A DNA stretch of 64,000 bases from Amycolatopsis rifamycinica (GTDB lineage Bacteria; Actinomycetota; Actinomycetes; Mycobacteriales; Pseudonocardiaceae), in the NCBI RefSeq assembly GCF_000695625.1, contig NZ_JMQI01000043.1, forward strand, positions 203,307 through 267,306, given 5' to 3'. Shown in pieces: positions 24,401-32,233 of the stretch. The number at the start of each line of letters is the position of its first letter. The stretch's first letter is position 1. Below the pieces are notes generated by a model. It was not told the origin of the DNA. It worked only from the letters and a program-made list of their open reading frames with translations, and ran no database searches. Both the position numbers and the translations under genes were made by a program.

Positions 24401-24524
24401 GGGCCACCGCCGCGCCCGGACCCGCGCCGCGAAGGGCGTCGTGCTCGAAGTGGCCGGGCGAGCGCCCCGCAGGACGACGGTGAAGCCCGCGGCCGCGCGG
24501 ACCCGGACCCCGAGTCCGCACTGA
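21483..24524 (+). CDS. large patatin-like phospholipase-related protein
   Basis: A 1013-aa protein. The N-terminal third is a patatin domain: nucleophile elbow GTSAG (residues 69-73, S71), an oxyanion-type glycine-rich stretch GGASLAIWMGG (20-30), and the dyad aspartate D244 in LTDGGVLLNKP. The middle is long, Arg/Ala-rich and unassigned. The last 150 residues carry several hydrophobic helices (LAAGVLALLAGLVIG, VLAGAAVYLATALL, and others), so it is membrane anchored at the C-terminus. The layout fits the actinobacterial patatin-related family TIGR03607. It would hydrolyse acyl esters of lipids. The ATG at 21483 follows GGGAG. It may share a transcript with the Abi-alpha and DUF445 genes. Confidence 0.88.
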   Translation: MAETAEPWHQEIRLAMTMVGGASLAIWMGGVATETSQLLRQSRDRSGGGVYRTLLDLLRASVSIDVLTGTSAGGINAACLGLAEAFGSTPQVLRNTWITTGSLENLVRDADEAHPRSVLDGDRVLLGDLEKALRRITAAGVPPEDDPDITVLLTGTMIDGETTRFDDALGNLVRDTEHRMLFRFCGTQWTVGVEGPLALAARSTASFPGAFELSRMPIGTEGTDRLHPDMTPYTELTRSHWLTDGGVLLNKPLRPALREIFERTSHADVRRLLLYVVPTGEGETDAAGCDSANPPLLSNAMAKVVNTVMSQSISAELDDLTRHNDAVVRARDTRVSLAALGLRGGPGCLVDARIAAAYRERRTAEDAAELVRVAARRYALAEPGTEWASGLSRRLRDIAVAGLQGDIPATPPPPSVAVAELAAYRTTALDDAVAIGLQLINAGFRLQRDATRTRELNSAREKLHQARRTAGRGVRLGQWVTAHPGPGGSSLETWIGALAREWVEPAKTAAVAEAWPLLVAGLRSAAPALRALAEAAPGKAESVTTLLDWLALTPDAADEVVQARLLTLHVATRGLLAQAPSVDQRVDLVQVSADSRTLLDMTRRRSWDKLTGMQASCFGAFYKASWRASDWMWGRVDGAGWLVQCLLDPVRLATLRDVVGRERFRDEFAAALKPGWRKPDERDRCTPAEIGQLRDQLTAELAFLGLDADLEPVAFGDRRPVSLPVTAMVLARTRQAEIAAEELPVVTLASRYDADDRPDIGKALAEDLPGVDAGAAQARFQACRVSAEKLAGEQGTARLTRTLVAVGAATVNAGTVAFRLPGGWPQTVAGLLRTVARSTARVSRGASRLGTGGSLAAGVLALLAGLVIGSNGGAVLQWAGLPVLAGAAVYLATALLTAGHKVRWLLTALGTLVVAALLLAAFLPPLARPFFGWLGDVVAGWRRGEGAVWWLVVAGLLILPAVVTPVSALWRRLGHRRARTRAAKGVVLEVAGRAPRRTTVKPAAARTRTPSPH

Positions 24525-24643
24525 GCGCTTCCCGCCCGTCGCCTTGCGATCACGGGCGCGAAGGTCCATCGTTCGGATAGGTCACAGGCCGCGAGTCCGC
24601 GCCCCGGGCGCCCTCATGCCCCGGTTCCGGCGACGCCAAACAT

Positions 24644-24668
24644 GTTTGTGTGACTGCTCACCGGGTAC
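24644..24668 (+). promoter_or_regulatory. SigB/SigH-type stress promoter upstream of ectA, overlapping a palindrome
   Basis: GTTT (24644-24647), a 15-nt spacer and GGGTAC (24663-24668) match the Streptomyces SigB-family consensus GNNT-N14-16-GGGTAC. It would start transcription near 24674, about 75 nt before the ectA ATG. The -35 side overlaps the 12-bp perfect palindrome CAAACATGTTTG (24637-24648), a possible operator. Osmotic-stress sigma control fits ectoine synthesis. Confidence 0.6.
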
Positions 24669-24748
24669 TTCACGTCGTCGCAGGTCATCGCGGGGGTCGT
24701 GAGCTGCGTCGCTGGCATGCGGAAAATTCTCTGTTACGTTTCCTGAGT

Positions 24749-25258
24749 ATGTCCGTAACGCACTTGATCGAATCCCCGACCAAGTCGGACGGCGCGGAGC
24801 TGTGGCGAATCGCGCGTGATTCCGCCAAGCTCGATCTCAACTCGCCGTACGCATACATGCTGTGGTGCCGCGATTTCGCCGGGTCTTCGGTGGTCGCGCG
24901 CGAGGACGGCAGAGCGGTCGGATTCGTCATCGCCTACCGCAGGCCGGACGAGCCCGAGGCAGCGCTCGTCTGGCAGGTCGCGGTCGATCCGTCCCAGCGC
25001 GGAAAAGGCCTGGCCGGGGCCCTGCTCGACGCGTTGTACACGCGGCTGACCGGCGAGGGGGTGCGTTACCTCGAGACCACGATCACCCCGGACAACGAGG
25101 CGTCCATCCGGCTGTTCGGGTCGTTCGCGAAGCGGTGGAACGCCGCGGTGGAAACCAGTGTGCTGTTCGGCGGCGAGGATTTCCCCGAAGACGGCCACCT
25201 GCCGGAAGAGCTTTACCGCATCGGTCCGCTGACGGCGCCGACGAATCCGGGCGTTTAG
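24749..25258 (+). CDS. ectA: L-2,4-diaminobutyrate acetyltransferase
   Basis: A 169-aa GNAT-fold acetyltransferase that transfers acetyl from acetyl-CoA to L-2,4-diaminobutyrate, the second step of ectoine synthesis. The EctA pattern is clear: LDLNSPYAYMLWCRDFAGSS near the start, the acetyl-CoA loop in VAVDPSQRGKGLAGALL, and TTITPDNEASIRLFGSFA. The ATG at 24749 gives the usual length. The frame is open from 24650, but that extension contains the promoter. It is the first gene of ectABCD, 15 nt before ectB. Confidence 0.97.
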   Translation: MSVTHLIESPTKSDGAELWRIARDSAKLDLNSPYAYMLWCRDFAGSSVVAREDGRAVGFVIAYRRPDEPEAALVWQVAVDPSQRGKGLAGALLDALYTRLTGEGVRYLETTITPDNEASIRLFGSFAKRWNAAVETSVLFGGEDFPEDGHLPEELYRIGPLTAPTNPGV

Positions 25259-25273
25259 GAGAGAAAGAAACAC

Positions 25274-26527
25274 ATGAGCATCTTCGAAGAGCTCGAATCC
25301 GAAGTACGCAGTTACAGCCGCGGCTGGCCGGTCGTCTTCGACCGCGCGCAGGGCAGTCACCTCTACGACGAAAGCGGGAAGCCCTATCTGGACTTCTTCG
25401 CCGGCGCGGGCGCGCTCAACTACGGGCACAACAACCCGCGGCTGAAGCAGGCCCTGGTCGACTACATCCAGCGCGACGGCGTCACCCACGCCCTCGACAT
25501 GTTCACCGTGGCCAAGCGCGACTTCCTGCAGACCTTCCGCGACAAGGTCCTCGACCCGCGCGCCCTGAACTACAAGGTCGTGTTCCCGGGCCCGGGCGGC
25601 GCGAACGCCGTCGAGGCCGCGCTGAAGCTGGCCCGCAAGGTGACCGGCAAGGAAGCGGTCATCAACTTCACCAACGCCTTCCACGGCATGACGCTGGGCG
25701 CGTTGTCGGTCACCGGCAACTCGATGAAGCGCGGCGGCGCCGGCGTCCCGCTGGTGCACGCCACCCCGATGCCGTACGACCAGTACTTCGACGGCGCGAT
25801 GCCGGACTTCCTCTACTTCGAGAAGCTCCTGCAGGACTCCGGCAGCGGGCTCAACGAGCCGGCCGCGGTGATCGTCGAAGGCGTGCAGGGCGAGGGCGGC
25901 ATCAACGCCGCGCGCCTGGAGTGGCTGAAGGGCCTCGACGACCTCTGCAAGCGCCACAACATCCTGCTGATCCTCGACGACGTCCAGATGGGCTGCGGCC
26001 GCACCGGCCCGTTCTTCTCCTTCGAGGACGCCGGGATCACGCCGGACATCGTCTGCCTGTCGAAGTCCATCAGCGGCTACGGCATCCCGATGGCGCTGAC
26101 GCTGATCAAGCCGGAACTCGACGTCTGGGAGCCGGGCGAGCACAACGGCACCTTCCGCGGGATCAGCCCGGCGTTCGTCACCGCCAAGGAAGCGATCGAC
26201 GTCTATTGGAGCGACGACGCGCTCGAGAAGTCGACCAAGGCGAAGGGCGAGCGCATCGAGACCGCGTTCTCGGGCATCGTCGAGGCCTACCCCGAGGCGA
26301 ACCTGGCCGCGAAGGGCCGCGGCCTGGCGCGCGGCCTCGAGTTCGCGAACGGCGACCTGGCCGGCCGGGTCTGCGCGGAAGCGTTCGCCCGCGGCCTGCT
26401 GATGGAGACCTCCGGCCCCGACGGCGAAGTGATGAAACTGCTGCCGCCGCTCACCCTGACCGACGACGAGCTGACCCAGGGCCTGTCGATCATCGACGAG
26501 TCCGTCAAGGCCGTCCTCACCAAGTAA
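25274..26527 (+). CDS. ectB: diaminobutyrate-2-oxoglutarate transaminase
   Basis: A 417-aa class III aminotransferase using PLP. It makes L-2,4-diaminobutyrate from aspartate semialdehyde and glutamate, the first committed step to ectoine. The PLP lysine is K264 in VCLSKSISGYG, with the cofactor-binding aspartate in ILDDVQMGCGRTG and the FPGPGGANAVEAALKLAR region typical of EctB. GGAGAG precedes the ATG. It lies between ectA and ectC in one operon. Confidence 0.98.
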   Translation: MSIFEELESEVRSYSRGWPVVFDRAQGSHLYDESGKPYLDFFAGAGALNYGHNNPRLKQALVDYIQRDGVTHALDMFTVAKRDFLQTFRDKVLDPRALNYKVVFPGPGGANAVEAALKLARKVTGKEAVINFTNAFHGMTLGALSVTGNSMKRGGAGVPLVHATPMPYDQYFDGAMPDFLYFEKLLQDSGSGLNEPAAVIVEGVQGEGGINAARLEWLKGLDDLCKRHNILLILDDVQMGCGRTGPFFSFEDAGITPDIVCLSKSISGYGIPMALTLIKPELDVWEPGEHNGTFRGISPAFVTAKEAIDVYWSDDALEKSTKAKGERIETAFSGIVEAYPEANLAAKGRGLARGLEFANGDLAGRVCAEAFARGLLMETSGPDGEVMKLLPPLTLTDDELTQGLSIIDESVKAVLTK

Positions 26528-26538
26528 GGAGATCGCCC

Positions 26539-26931
26539 GTGCTCGTCCGCACGCTCGACGAGATCACCGACACCGACGCCGACATCAAGACCGAGAACTG
26601 GCGCAGCAAGCGGATCGTCCTCGCCAAGGAGGGCGTCGGCTTCTCGGTGCACGAGACCACGCTGTACGCGGGGACGGTCAACGACTTCTGGTACGCCAAC
26701 CACATCGAGGCGGTGTTCATCACCTCCGGTGAGGGCGAGATCGAGGACCTGGCCACCGGCAAGGTCTACGAACTCAAGCCCGGCACGCTCTACCTGCTCA
26801 ACGACCACGACAAGCACCAGGTCCGGCCCAGGACCGAGATCAAGTGCGTGTGCGTGTTCAACCCGCCGGTGACCGGACGCGAGGTGCACGACGAAAACGG
26901 TGTGTACCCGCTCATCACCGAGGAACCCTGA
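26539..26931 (+). CDS. ectC: ectoine synthase
   Basis: A 130-aa cupin enzyme that closes N-acetyl-diaminobutyrate to ectoine. The EctC signature is present: NWRSKRIVLAKEGVGFSVHE, FWYANHIEAVFITSGEGEIE, and GTLYLLNDHDKHQVRP with the metal-binding histidines. The GTG start at 26539 follows AAGGAGAT. It is 11 nt after ectB and 25 nt before ectD. The much longer frame that contains it upstream is a shadow of ectA and ectB. Confidence 0.98.
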   Translation: MLVRTLDEITDTDADIKTENWRSKRIVLAKEGVGFSVHETTLYAGTVNDFWYANHIEAVFITSGEGEIEDLATGKVYELKPGTLYLLNDHDKHQVRPRTEIKCVCVFNPPVTGREVHDENGVYPLITEEP

Positions 26932-26956
26932 GGCGAGGAAACAGGAGGCGAAACCC

Positions 26957-27859
26957 GTGACGCTGACGGACACCCGGGTCGACGACCGCTACCCGACCCG
27001 CATCACCGGGACGCCGGAGCACCTGCCGCGCGTGCACCCCACGGTGTGGGGTACCGAAGCCGACGGCCCCATCGACGCCGCCACGCTGGCGAACCACGAC
27101 GCACGCGGCTACACGGTGGTCGAAGACCTGCTCTCCGTCGGGGAGGTGCAGACGTACTGGCAGGAGCTGGTGCGGCTGTCCTCCGACGAGGAGCTCGCCC
27201 ACGACGAGCGGGTGATCACCGAGGCGAAGACCGGCGAGGTCCGGTCGATCTTCGACGTCCACGAGATTTCGGACCTGATCGCCGAGCTGGTGCGCGACCC
27301 GCGCGTGCTGGACCGGGCCCGGCAGCTGCTCGGCTCCGAGGTGTACGTCCACCAGAGCCGCGTCAACTACATGCCCGGCTTCAAGGGCACCGGGTTCTAC
27401 TGGCACTCGGACTTCGAAACCTGGCACGCGGAGGACGGCATGCCGTCGCCGCGCGCGGTCAGCTGCTCCATCGCGCTGACCGACAACCACCCGTTCAACG
27501 GCGGCCTGATGATCATGCCGGGCTCGCACCGGACGTTCGTCCAGTGCGCCGGCGAGACGCCGGACGACAACTACAAGAGCTCCCTCAAGGACCAGCGGGT
27601 GGGCGTGCCGAGCGAGGACGACATCACGAAGCTGGCGGCCGAGCACGGCATCGACCAGTTCACCGGCCAGGCGGGCTCGGCGCTGTGGTTCGACTCGAAC
27701 ATCATGCACGGCTCCGGCAACAACATCACCCCGTACCCGCGCTCGAACATCTTCCTGGTGTTCAACAGCGTGGAGAACGCCCTGCAGGAGCCGTTCGCGG
27801 CGAGCGCGCCGCGGCCCGCGTTCATCGCCGGCCGCGACTCGACGCCGATCACGCGCTGA
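26957..27859 (+). CDS. ectD: ectoine hydroxylase
   Basis: A 300-aa Fe(II)/2-oxoglutarate dioxygenase that converts ectoine to 5-hydroxyectoine. The iron ligands are H150 and D152 in YWHSDFETWH and H251 in IMHGSGNN, at almost the same positions as in characterised EctD proteins. The 2-oxoglutarate-binding arginine is probably in TPYPRSN. The GTG start follows AGGAGG. With ectD present, the strain should make both ectoine and hydroxyectoine, for osmotic and desiccation or heat protection. Confidence 0.97.
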   Translation: MTLTDTRVDDRYPTRITGTPEHLPRVHPTVWGTEADGPIDAATLANHDARGYTVVEDLLSVGEVQTYWQELVRLSSDEELAHDERVITEAKTGEVRSIFDVHEISDLIAELVRDPRVLDRARQLLGSEVYVHQSRVNYMPGFKGTGFYWHSDFETWHAEDGMPSPRAVSCSIALTDNHPFNGGLMIMPGSHRTFVQCAGETPDDNYKSSLKDQRVGVPSEDDITKLAAEHGIDQFTGQAGSALWFDSNIMHGSGNNITPYPRSNIFLVFNSVENALQEPFAASAPRPAFIAGRDSTPITR

Positions 27860-28284
27860 GGGAGCGCCGAGCCTGACCCGCCGGTGACGGCCTCGGTGCG
27901 CCCTGTTACCGTGTCGCCACCGCGCGGGTGTGTGGCTCGCGCAACACGTCTTCGCGGACGACCGGCGGCGGGTGCTTCGCTCGGGGTGAGCTCACCTGCC
28001 CGGTTGCCCTCGGTGGCGGACGGGCGGACCGGCCCCCTGGCGGCCCGGCCGGAAGTTTCAGCAGGACCCCGCACCACCGGATCGGGACCGGTGGTGCGGG
28101 GTTCTGTCATGTCGGCGTCAATCGCAGGCCCGCCGCACGCCGGCTGCGGAATCCGCAGCGGGACGAAACGTCCTGGTCCCGGCCCGGTGGGGCGGTATTC
28201 GCCGGGCGGCCATCACGGTAGGTTGACTTTTCCGGCGGGGGCGACGCCGGGGGAGAACGTGGACCCGGGGAGGTGGGCGCGAGC
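27860..28284. other. intergenic region between ectD and the SARP gene
   Basis: No gene with plausible coding structure was found in these 425 bases. The short frames present are very arginine- or proline-rich. The left half is GC-rich and unremarkable, the middle carries the hairpin at 28066-28102, and TTGACT at 28222-28227 could be a -35 element for the regulator, although no good -10 follows. Confidence 0.6.
28066..28102 (+). terminator. hairpin, probable ectABCD terminator
   Basis: A perfect 15-bp inverted repeat (28066-28080 with 28088-28102) with a 7-nt loop, followed by TCTGTCAT. It lies about 205 nt beyond ectD and before the SARP gene, on the strand shared by both. Confidence 0.65.
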
Positions 28285-31032
28285 ATGGCCCAGACCCGGC
28301 TCCAGCTGCTCGGTCCCGTCCAGCTCTTCCACGGCGACGAGCCCGTCCCCATCGGCGGCCCCGCGGTCCGCGGCCTGCTCGCGCTGCTGGCGCTGAAGCC
28401 CGGCAAGGTCGTCGGGCTCGACGAGATCATCGACGCCCTGTGGGGCCACGACCCGCCGGCCACTGCCCGCACCATCGTCCACGGCAACGTTTCCCACCTG
28501 CGGCGGGTCCTGCGCGACCTCGACGGGCCGCGCATCCTCACCACCCCGCCGGGCTACCGGCTGGAGGTCGAGCCCGACCGGATCGACGTCCACCGGGCGC
28601 GCACGCTGCTGGACCGCGCGTCGGTGGCCACCCCGGAGGTCGCCGCCGCGCTGCTCGCCGAGGCGCTCGCGCTCTGGCAGGGCCCGGTGCTGGGCGGGGT
28701 GCCCGACTCGCTGAAGGCGCCCGAGCTGGAGGACCTCCGGCTCGCCGTGCACGGCGCCCGCGTCGACGCCGACCTCGAACTCGGCCGGCACGCGGAGCTG
28801 ATCGTCGAGCTCAGCCCGATCGTCCGGGCCGATCCGCTGGCCGAGCGGACCGCGGGCCAGCTGATGCGGGCGCTGTACCACGCCGGCCGCCGCGGGGACG
28901 CGCTCGAGCTGTACCGCACCGTCTCCCGCGCCACGCTGGGCACCCTCGGCGTCGAGCCCGGCGCGGAGCTGCGCTGGCTGCACGAGCGGGTCCTCAACGA
29001 CGACCTCCCGGCGCGGAACGTCGTCGCCCCGGCCGCCGGCGCCGAGCCGGCGAAAGCGATTTCGCAGCTGCCCGCCGCGGTGCCGAGCCTGGCCGGGCGC
29101 GCCGAGGAACTGGCCTGGCTCGACGGGCTGGTGACCAGGGCGGAGGCCGGGCAGACGACGATCGCCGTGGTCACCGGCACCGCCGGGGTCGGCAAGAGCA
29201 CGCTCGTCGTGTGGTGGGCGCACCGGGTCGCGTCGCGGTTCCCCGACGGCGTCCTGTTCGCGTCGCTGCGCGGCTTCGACCCGCACCACCCGCCGCTGGA
29301 GCCGGCCGAGCTGCTCACCCAGTTCCTGCTCGGCCTCGGCGTCGAGACCGCGAAGGTCCCGGAGCTGCTGCACGAGCGCGTCGCCCTCTACCGGTCGCTG
29401 ATCGCCGGCCGCCGGATGCTGGTGCTGCTCGACGACGCCCGCACCGCCGAGCAGGTGCGCCCGCTGCTGCCGCCGAGCGCGCGGACGATGACGGTGGTGA
29501 CCAGCCGCTCGCGCCTCGACGGGCTCGCCGTGTCGAACGCCGCCAAGCAGCGCGTGCTCGGCACGCTCGCGCCCGACGACGCCGTGGCGCTGATCGAGGA
29601 GCTGGCCGGCCCGGCGAGCCTCAACCACGCCCTCGCGCGGCTCTGCGGCTACCTCCCGCTGGCCCTGCGGATCGCCGGGGCCCGGCTCTCGGCGAGCGCC
29701 CAGCGGACCGCGGAGGAGCTCGTCGACGAGCTCGGCAACGAACGCACCCGGCTGGCGGGGCTCCAGGTCGACGGCGCCGACGACAGCGTCCGCGTGGCGT
29801 TCGACGTCTCCTTCCGCGGCCTGCCGGGCGAAGTCGCCGAAACGTTCCTGCAGCTGGGCGCGGTCCCCGGGGTGATGGTGGGGCCGCACCTGATGGCGGC
29901 GGTCGCGCAGATCACCGTGACCGAGGCCCGGCGGCGGCTGCGCGCGCTGGCGGCGCACAACCTGATCGCCGAGACCGAGCGGGACGTCTTCGTGCCGCAC
30001 GACCTCGTCTGGCTGTACCTGCGGGAGCTCGCGGAACAGGAGCTCGGCGACAAGGAGCGCGACGAAGCGCTCGGCTGGACGGTCCGCTACTACCAGGCGG
30101 TGGCCGACCGGGCGCGACGCCGGCTCGGCCGGGTCGCCGACCCGCTCGACTTCTCCCGCGTGCTCGCCGAAGACGTGATGCCGCCGCTGCCCGGCTTCGC
30201 CGAGGCGCACGACTGGTTCGCGGCCGAGTGGCCGAACCTGCTGGCCGTCCTCGACGCCGCGTACGCCGCTGGGCGCCACGACGACGTCTGGCGGCTGGCC
30301 CGGCTCGCGCACACCTACCGCGTCGCGTGCCCGCTGCTGGACGAGTGGACGCGGATGGCCGACCTCGGCGTCGCCGCCGCCGAAGCCGCGGGCGACGTCG
30401 AGGGGCAGTGCTGGCTGCTGCTGGCGCGGTGCGAGATCGCGCTGACCTTCGAGCTGCCGGGGTCCGGCCTCGCCGACGCCGAACGCGCGGCGGAACTGGC
30501 CGCCGGATCGGCCGACGAGCGGCTGCGGACGTCGGTGGACCTGCACCTCGGGCGCGCGCTGAGCCGGCTCGGCGACCACGAGCAGGCCATCGAGCGGCTG
30601 GCCGCGGCGATCGCGAACGCGCCCGGCCTCCCCCTGCGCGGGCAGGCGCTCGCCGCCTGCGCGCAGGCGGAGAAGCGGGCGGGCCGGCTGCCCGACGCGA
30701 TCGCCCACCAGCGCGCCGGCCTGCGGATCGACCGCGAACTCGGCGACGACGCCCAGGTCGTCGTCGCGCTGGACAAGCTGGCCGAGCTGAGCCTGCGGGC
30801 CGGGGACCACGAGGCGGCCGAGCAGTACGTCTGGGAGGCGATCGACCTGGCGATCAGCCGGGGGTTCGTCGCGCGCGAAGGGGCCCTGCGGCTGACACTG
30901 GGCCGGGTGCTGCGGGCCCGCGGCGACATCGACGGCGCTCGTGAACAACTGGCGTTGTCGGTGCGCATTTACGAACGCGTGCACCCGAAGCTCGTCGGTG
31001 AGGTGCGAACCGAGCTCGCCGATCTGCAGTGA
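28285..31032 (+). CDS. AfsR/SARP family regulator (BTAD, NB-ARC, TPR)
   Basis: A 915-aa regulator. Residues 1-95 form the OmpR-like DNA-binding domain (LQLLGPVQLF, LLALLALKPGKVV, HGNVSHLRRVL). About 95-245 is the bacterial transcriptional activation domain with ALYHAGRRGDALELYRTVS. The NB-ARC ATPase follows with Walker A GTAGVGKST and LVLLDDARTAEQV, and the C-terminal 300 residues are TPR repeats. Such proteins activate secondary metabolism or other operons, often after phosphorylation. The ATG at 28285 is chosen because GGGGAGGTG sits about 11 nt upstream; the GTG at 28273 lies on top of that site. No obvious target operon is adjacent apart from ectABCD. Confidence 0.93.
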   Translation: MAQTRLQLLGPVQLFHGDEPVPIGGPAVRGLLALLALKPGKVVGLDEIIDALWGHDPPATARTIVHGNVSHLRRVLRDLDGPRILTTPPGYRLEVEPDRIDVHRARTLLDRASVATPEVAAALLAEALALWQGPVLGGVPDSLKAPELEDLRLAVHGARVDADLELGRHAELIVELSPIVRADPLAERTAGQLMRALYHAGRRGDALELYRTVSRATLGTLGVEPGAELRWLHERVLNDDLPARNVVAPAAGAEPAKAISQLPAAVPSLAGRAEELAWLDGLVTRAEAGQTTIAVVTGTAGVGKSTLVVWWAHRVASRFPDGVLFASLRGFDPHHPPLEPAELLTQFLLGLGVETAKVPELLHERVALYRSLIAGRRMLVLLDDARTAEQVRPLLPPSARTMTVVTSRSRLDGLAVSNAAKQRVLGTLAPDDAVALIEELAGPASLNHALARLCGYLPLALRIAGARLSASAQRTAEELVDELGNERTRLAGLQVDGADDSVRVAFDVSFRGLPGEVAETFLQLGAVPGVMVGPHLMAAVAQITVTEARRRLRALAAHNLIAETERDVFVPHDLVWLYLRELAEQELGDKERDEALGWTVRYYQAVADRARRRLGRVADPLDFSRVLAEDVMPPLPGFAEAHDWFAAEWPNLLAVLDAAYAAGRHDDVWRLARLAHTYRVACPLLDEWTRMADLGVAAAEAAGDVEGQCWLLLARCEIALTFELPGSGLADAERAAELAAGSADERLRTSVDLHLGRALSRLGDHEQAIERLAAAIANAPGLPLRGQALAACAQAEKRAGRLPDAIAHQRAGLRIDRELGDDAQVVVALDKLAELSLRAGDHEAAEQYVWEAIDLAISRGFVAREGALRLTLGRVLRARGDIDGAREQLALSVRIYERVHPKLVGEVRTELADLQ

Positions 31033-31327
31033 ACGCTTTCCGATACTTTCGCGGCGCGGGAATTTCGTTGCGAATGGGTCACGACCCCGTACTGGCGCTG
31101 AATCCTTAGTGGATTCTTAGTGGGCGCGGGCGGTGTCCGCGTAGGTTCGGCGGTGCCGGCAGAGCCCTAGGGGAGGGGCAGGCGGAGACGCCGGTGCCAG
31201 GCCCCGCGCGGGAAACCCCCGCCGGGGCCCGGAGCCGCCAGGAGCGGCTCGTGGCGGCCCGGCCGGCCGAGGTGGGGGTAGGCCGGCCGGTCGCCAGGCG
31301 GGCTCGCCGGGCCCGCTCGGCGTTCGC
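31033..31327. other. intergenic region downstream of the SARP gene
   Basis: No gene was found here. Two copies of CTTAGTGG, at 31105-31112 and 31116-31123, start 11 bp apart, the spacing of SARP-binding direct repeats. A TAGGTT box follows at 31142-31147. The right half is extremely GC-rich, with several short inverted repeats that could terminate the two convergent genes. Confidence 0.4.
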
Positions 31328-31993
31328 TCAGCCGACGTTCGCGGTGCAGAGCGCGATCGTCGTCCCGCTGTTTTCCGCGACCTTCTTGCCGTCGACGAGA
31401 ATGGCGCAGCGGATTTCGTTGCTGACCGTCGCATTGCGGGTGTCCGCGGTGAGCGTCAGCAGGTAGGAGCCATTGTTGTACGACGCCTGCCCCTGCCACG
31501 CGTCGGTGCTGGCGGGCGCGTTTTCGGTGCGCTGGTCGTTGAGGCTGCCGAAGCGGACGGTCGCGCCGCCGGCGGAGGTGACCTGGAAGGTGACGGTGTG
31601 CTTGTCGGTGGCCACCGCGGGCAGGTGCAGTCCGGACTCGCCGCCGCCGAAGAAGGTCGAGTACAGCAGCATGCCGCCCGCGGTGAGCAGCGCGGCGGCC
31701 GTGACCCCGGTGGCGGTGATCGCCACCCCGCGGTCACCCACGGCGCCCTTCTTGGCCTGGACCAGCCCGGCGACCGCGAGGACGAGCCCGATCCCGCCCA
31801 GCGGCCACGCGACGAACTCGACGTCCGGCACGAACGTGACGGCCAGCGCGGCCACGCCGAGCAGCAGGCCGACGATCGCCAGGATGTTCCGTGCCGGCCT
31901 CGCATTGGCTTGACGACGCTCCGTGGCCGTCACCGGCGGAGCGGGCCGCCCGTGGCGCGCGGTGGCCGGCGGGTACTGCGGGTCGGTCATCAT
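31328..31993 (-). CDS. MmpS-like membrane protein with N-terminal DUF4190-like helices
   Basis: A 221-aa protein. After about 35 polar residues come two or three transmembrane helices (ILAIVGLLLGVAALAVTF, WPLGGIGLVLAVAGLV, GVTAAALLTAGGMLLY). An outer domain of about 100 residues follows, patterned like the MmpS family beta-sandwich: VTFQVTSAGGATVRFG, WQGQASYNNGSYLLTLTA and IRCAILVDGKKVAENSG. MmpS proteins partner RND exporters in mycobacteria, but none is nearby. AAGGGG precedes the start, where two ATGs lie in tandem. It is convergent with the SARP gene. Confidence 0.78.
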   Translation of the reverse strand: MMTDPQYPPATARHGRPAPPVTATERRQANARPARNILAIVGLLLGVAALAVTFVPDVEFVAWPLGGIGLVLAVAGLVQAKKGAVGDRGVAITATGVTAAALLTAGGMLLYSTFFGGGESGLHLPAVATDKHTVTFQVTSAGGATVRFGSLNDQRTENAPASTDAWQGQASYNNGSYLLTLTADTRNATVSNEIRCAILVDGKKVAENSGTTIALCTANVG

Positions 31994-32233
31994 GCGAACC
32001 CCTTCGGGTGGGAGTGCGACGACGTTAACCCATAAGTGTGGCCCAGGACGAAATTGTTACATTCCGGAAAAAGTCATTGTCCCACCATTTGGCGTCAGGT
32101 ATCGATATTTCCTGACATCATGGGCAGGGTGTGACCCGGTGATCAATGGGAAGAATATCGGAGTTCCCACTGTTCGCCGTGCCTTTTCACGACCTTGCGG
32201 TGGCTTCACGACGAAAGTCGCAGAACGGACTTC

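Noticed and set aside
21453..24569. A 1038-aa open frame on the minus strand opposite the patatin-like gene
   Set aside because: It is antisense to a gene with a clear domain layout and is made of Arg/Gly/Asp/His-rich low-complexity sequence, the usual third-position GC shadow.
24650..24748. An upstream extension of ectA starting at 24650
   Set aside because: The extension would run through the -10 element of the stress promoter, is unlike EctA N-termini and would make the protein longer than the family.
28110..28270. A short gene between the hairpin at 28066 and the SARP start
   Set aside because: Frames here lack a ribosome-binding site and protein-like composition, and the region probably holds the regulator's promoter.
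31194..31466. A 90-aa plus-strand frame after the SARP gene
   Set aside because: It overlaps the 3' end of the MmpS-like gene on the other strand, has no ribosome-binding site and is low-complexity Arg/Ala sequence.
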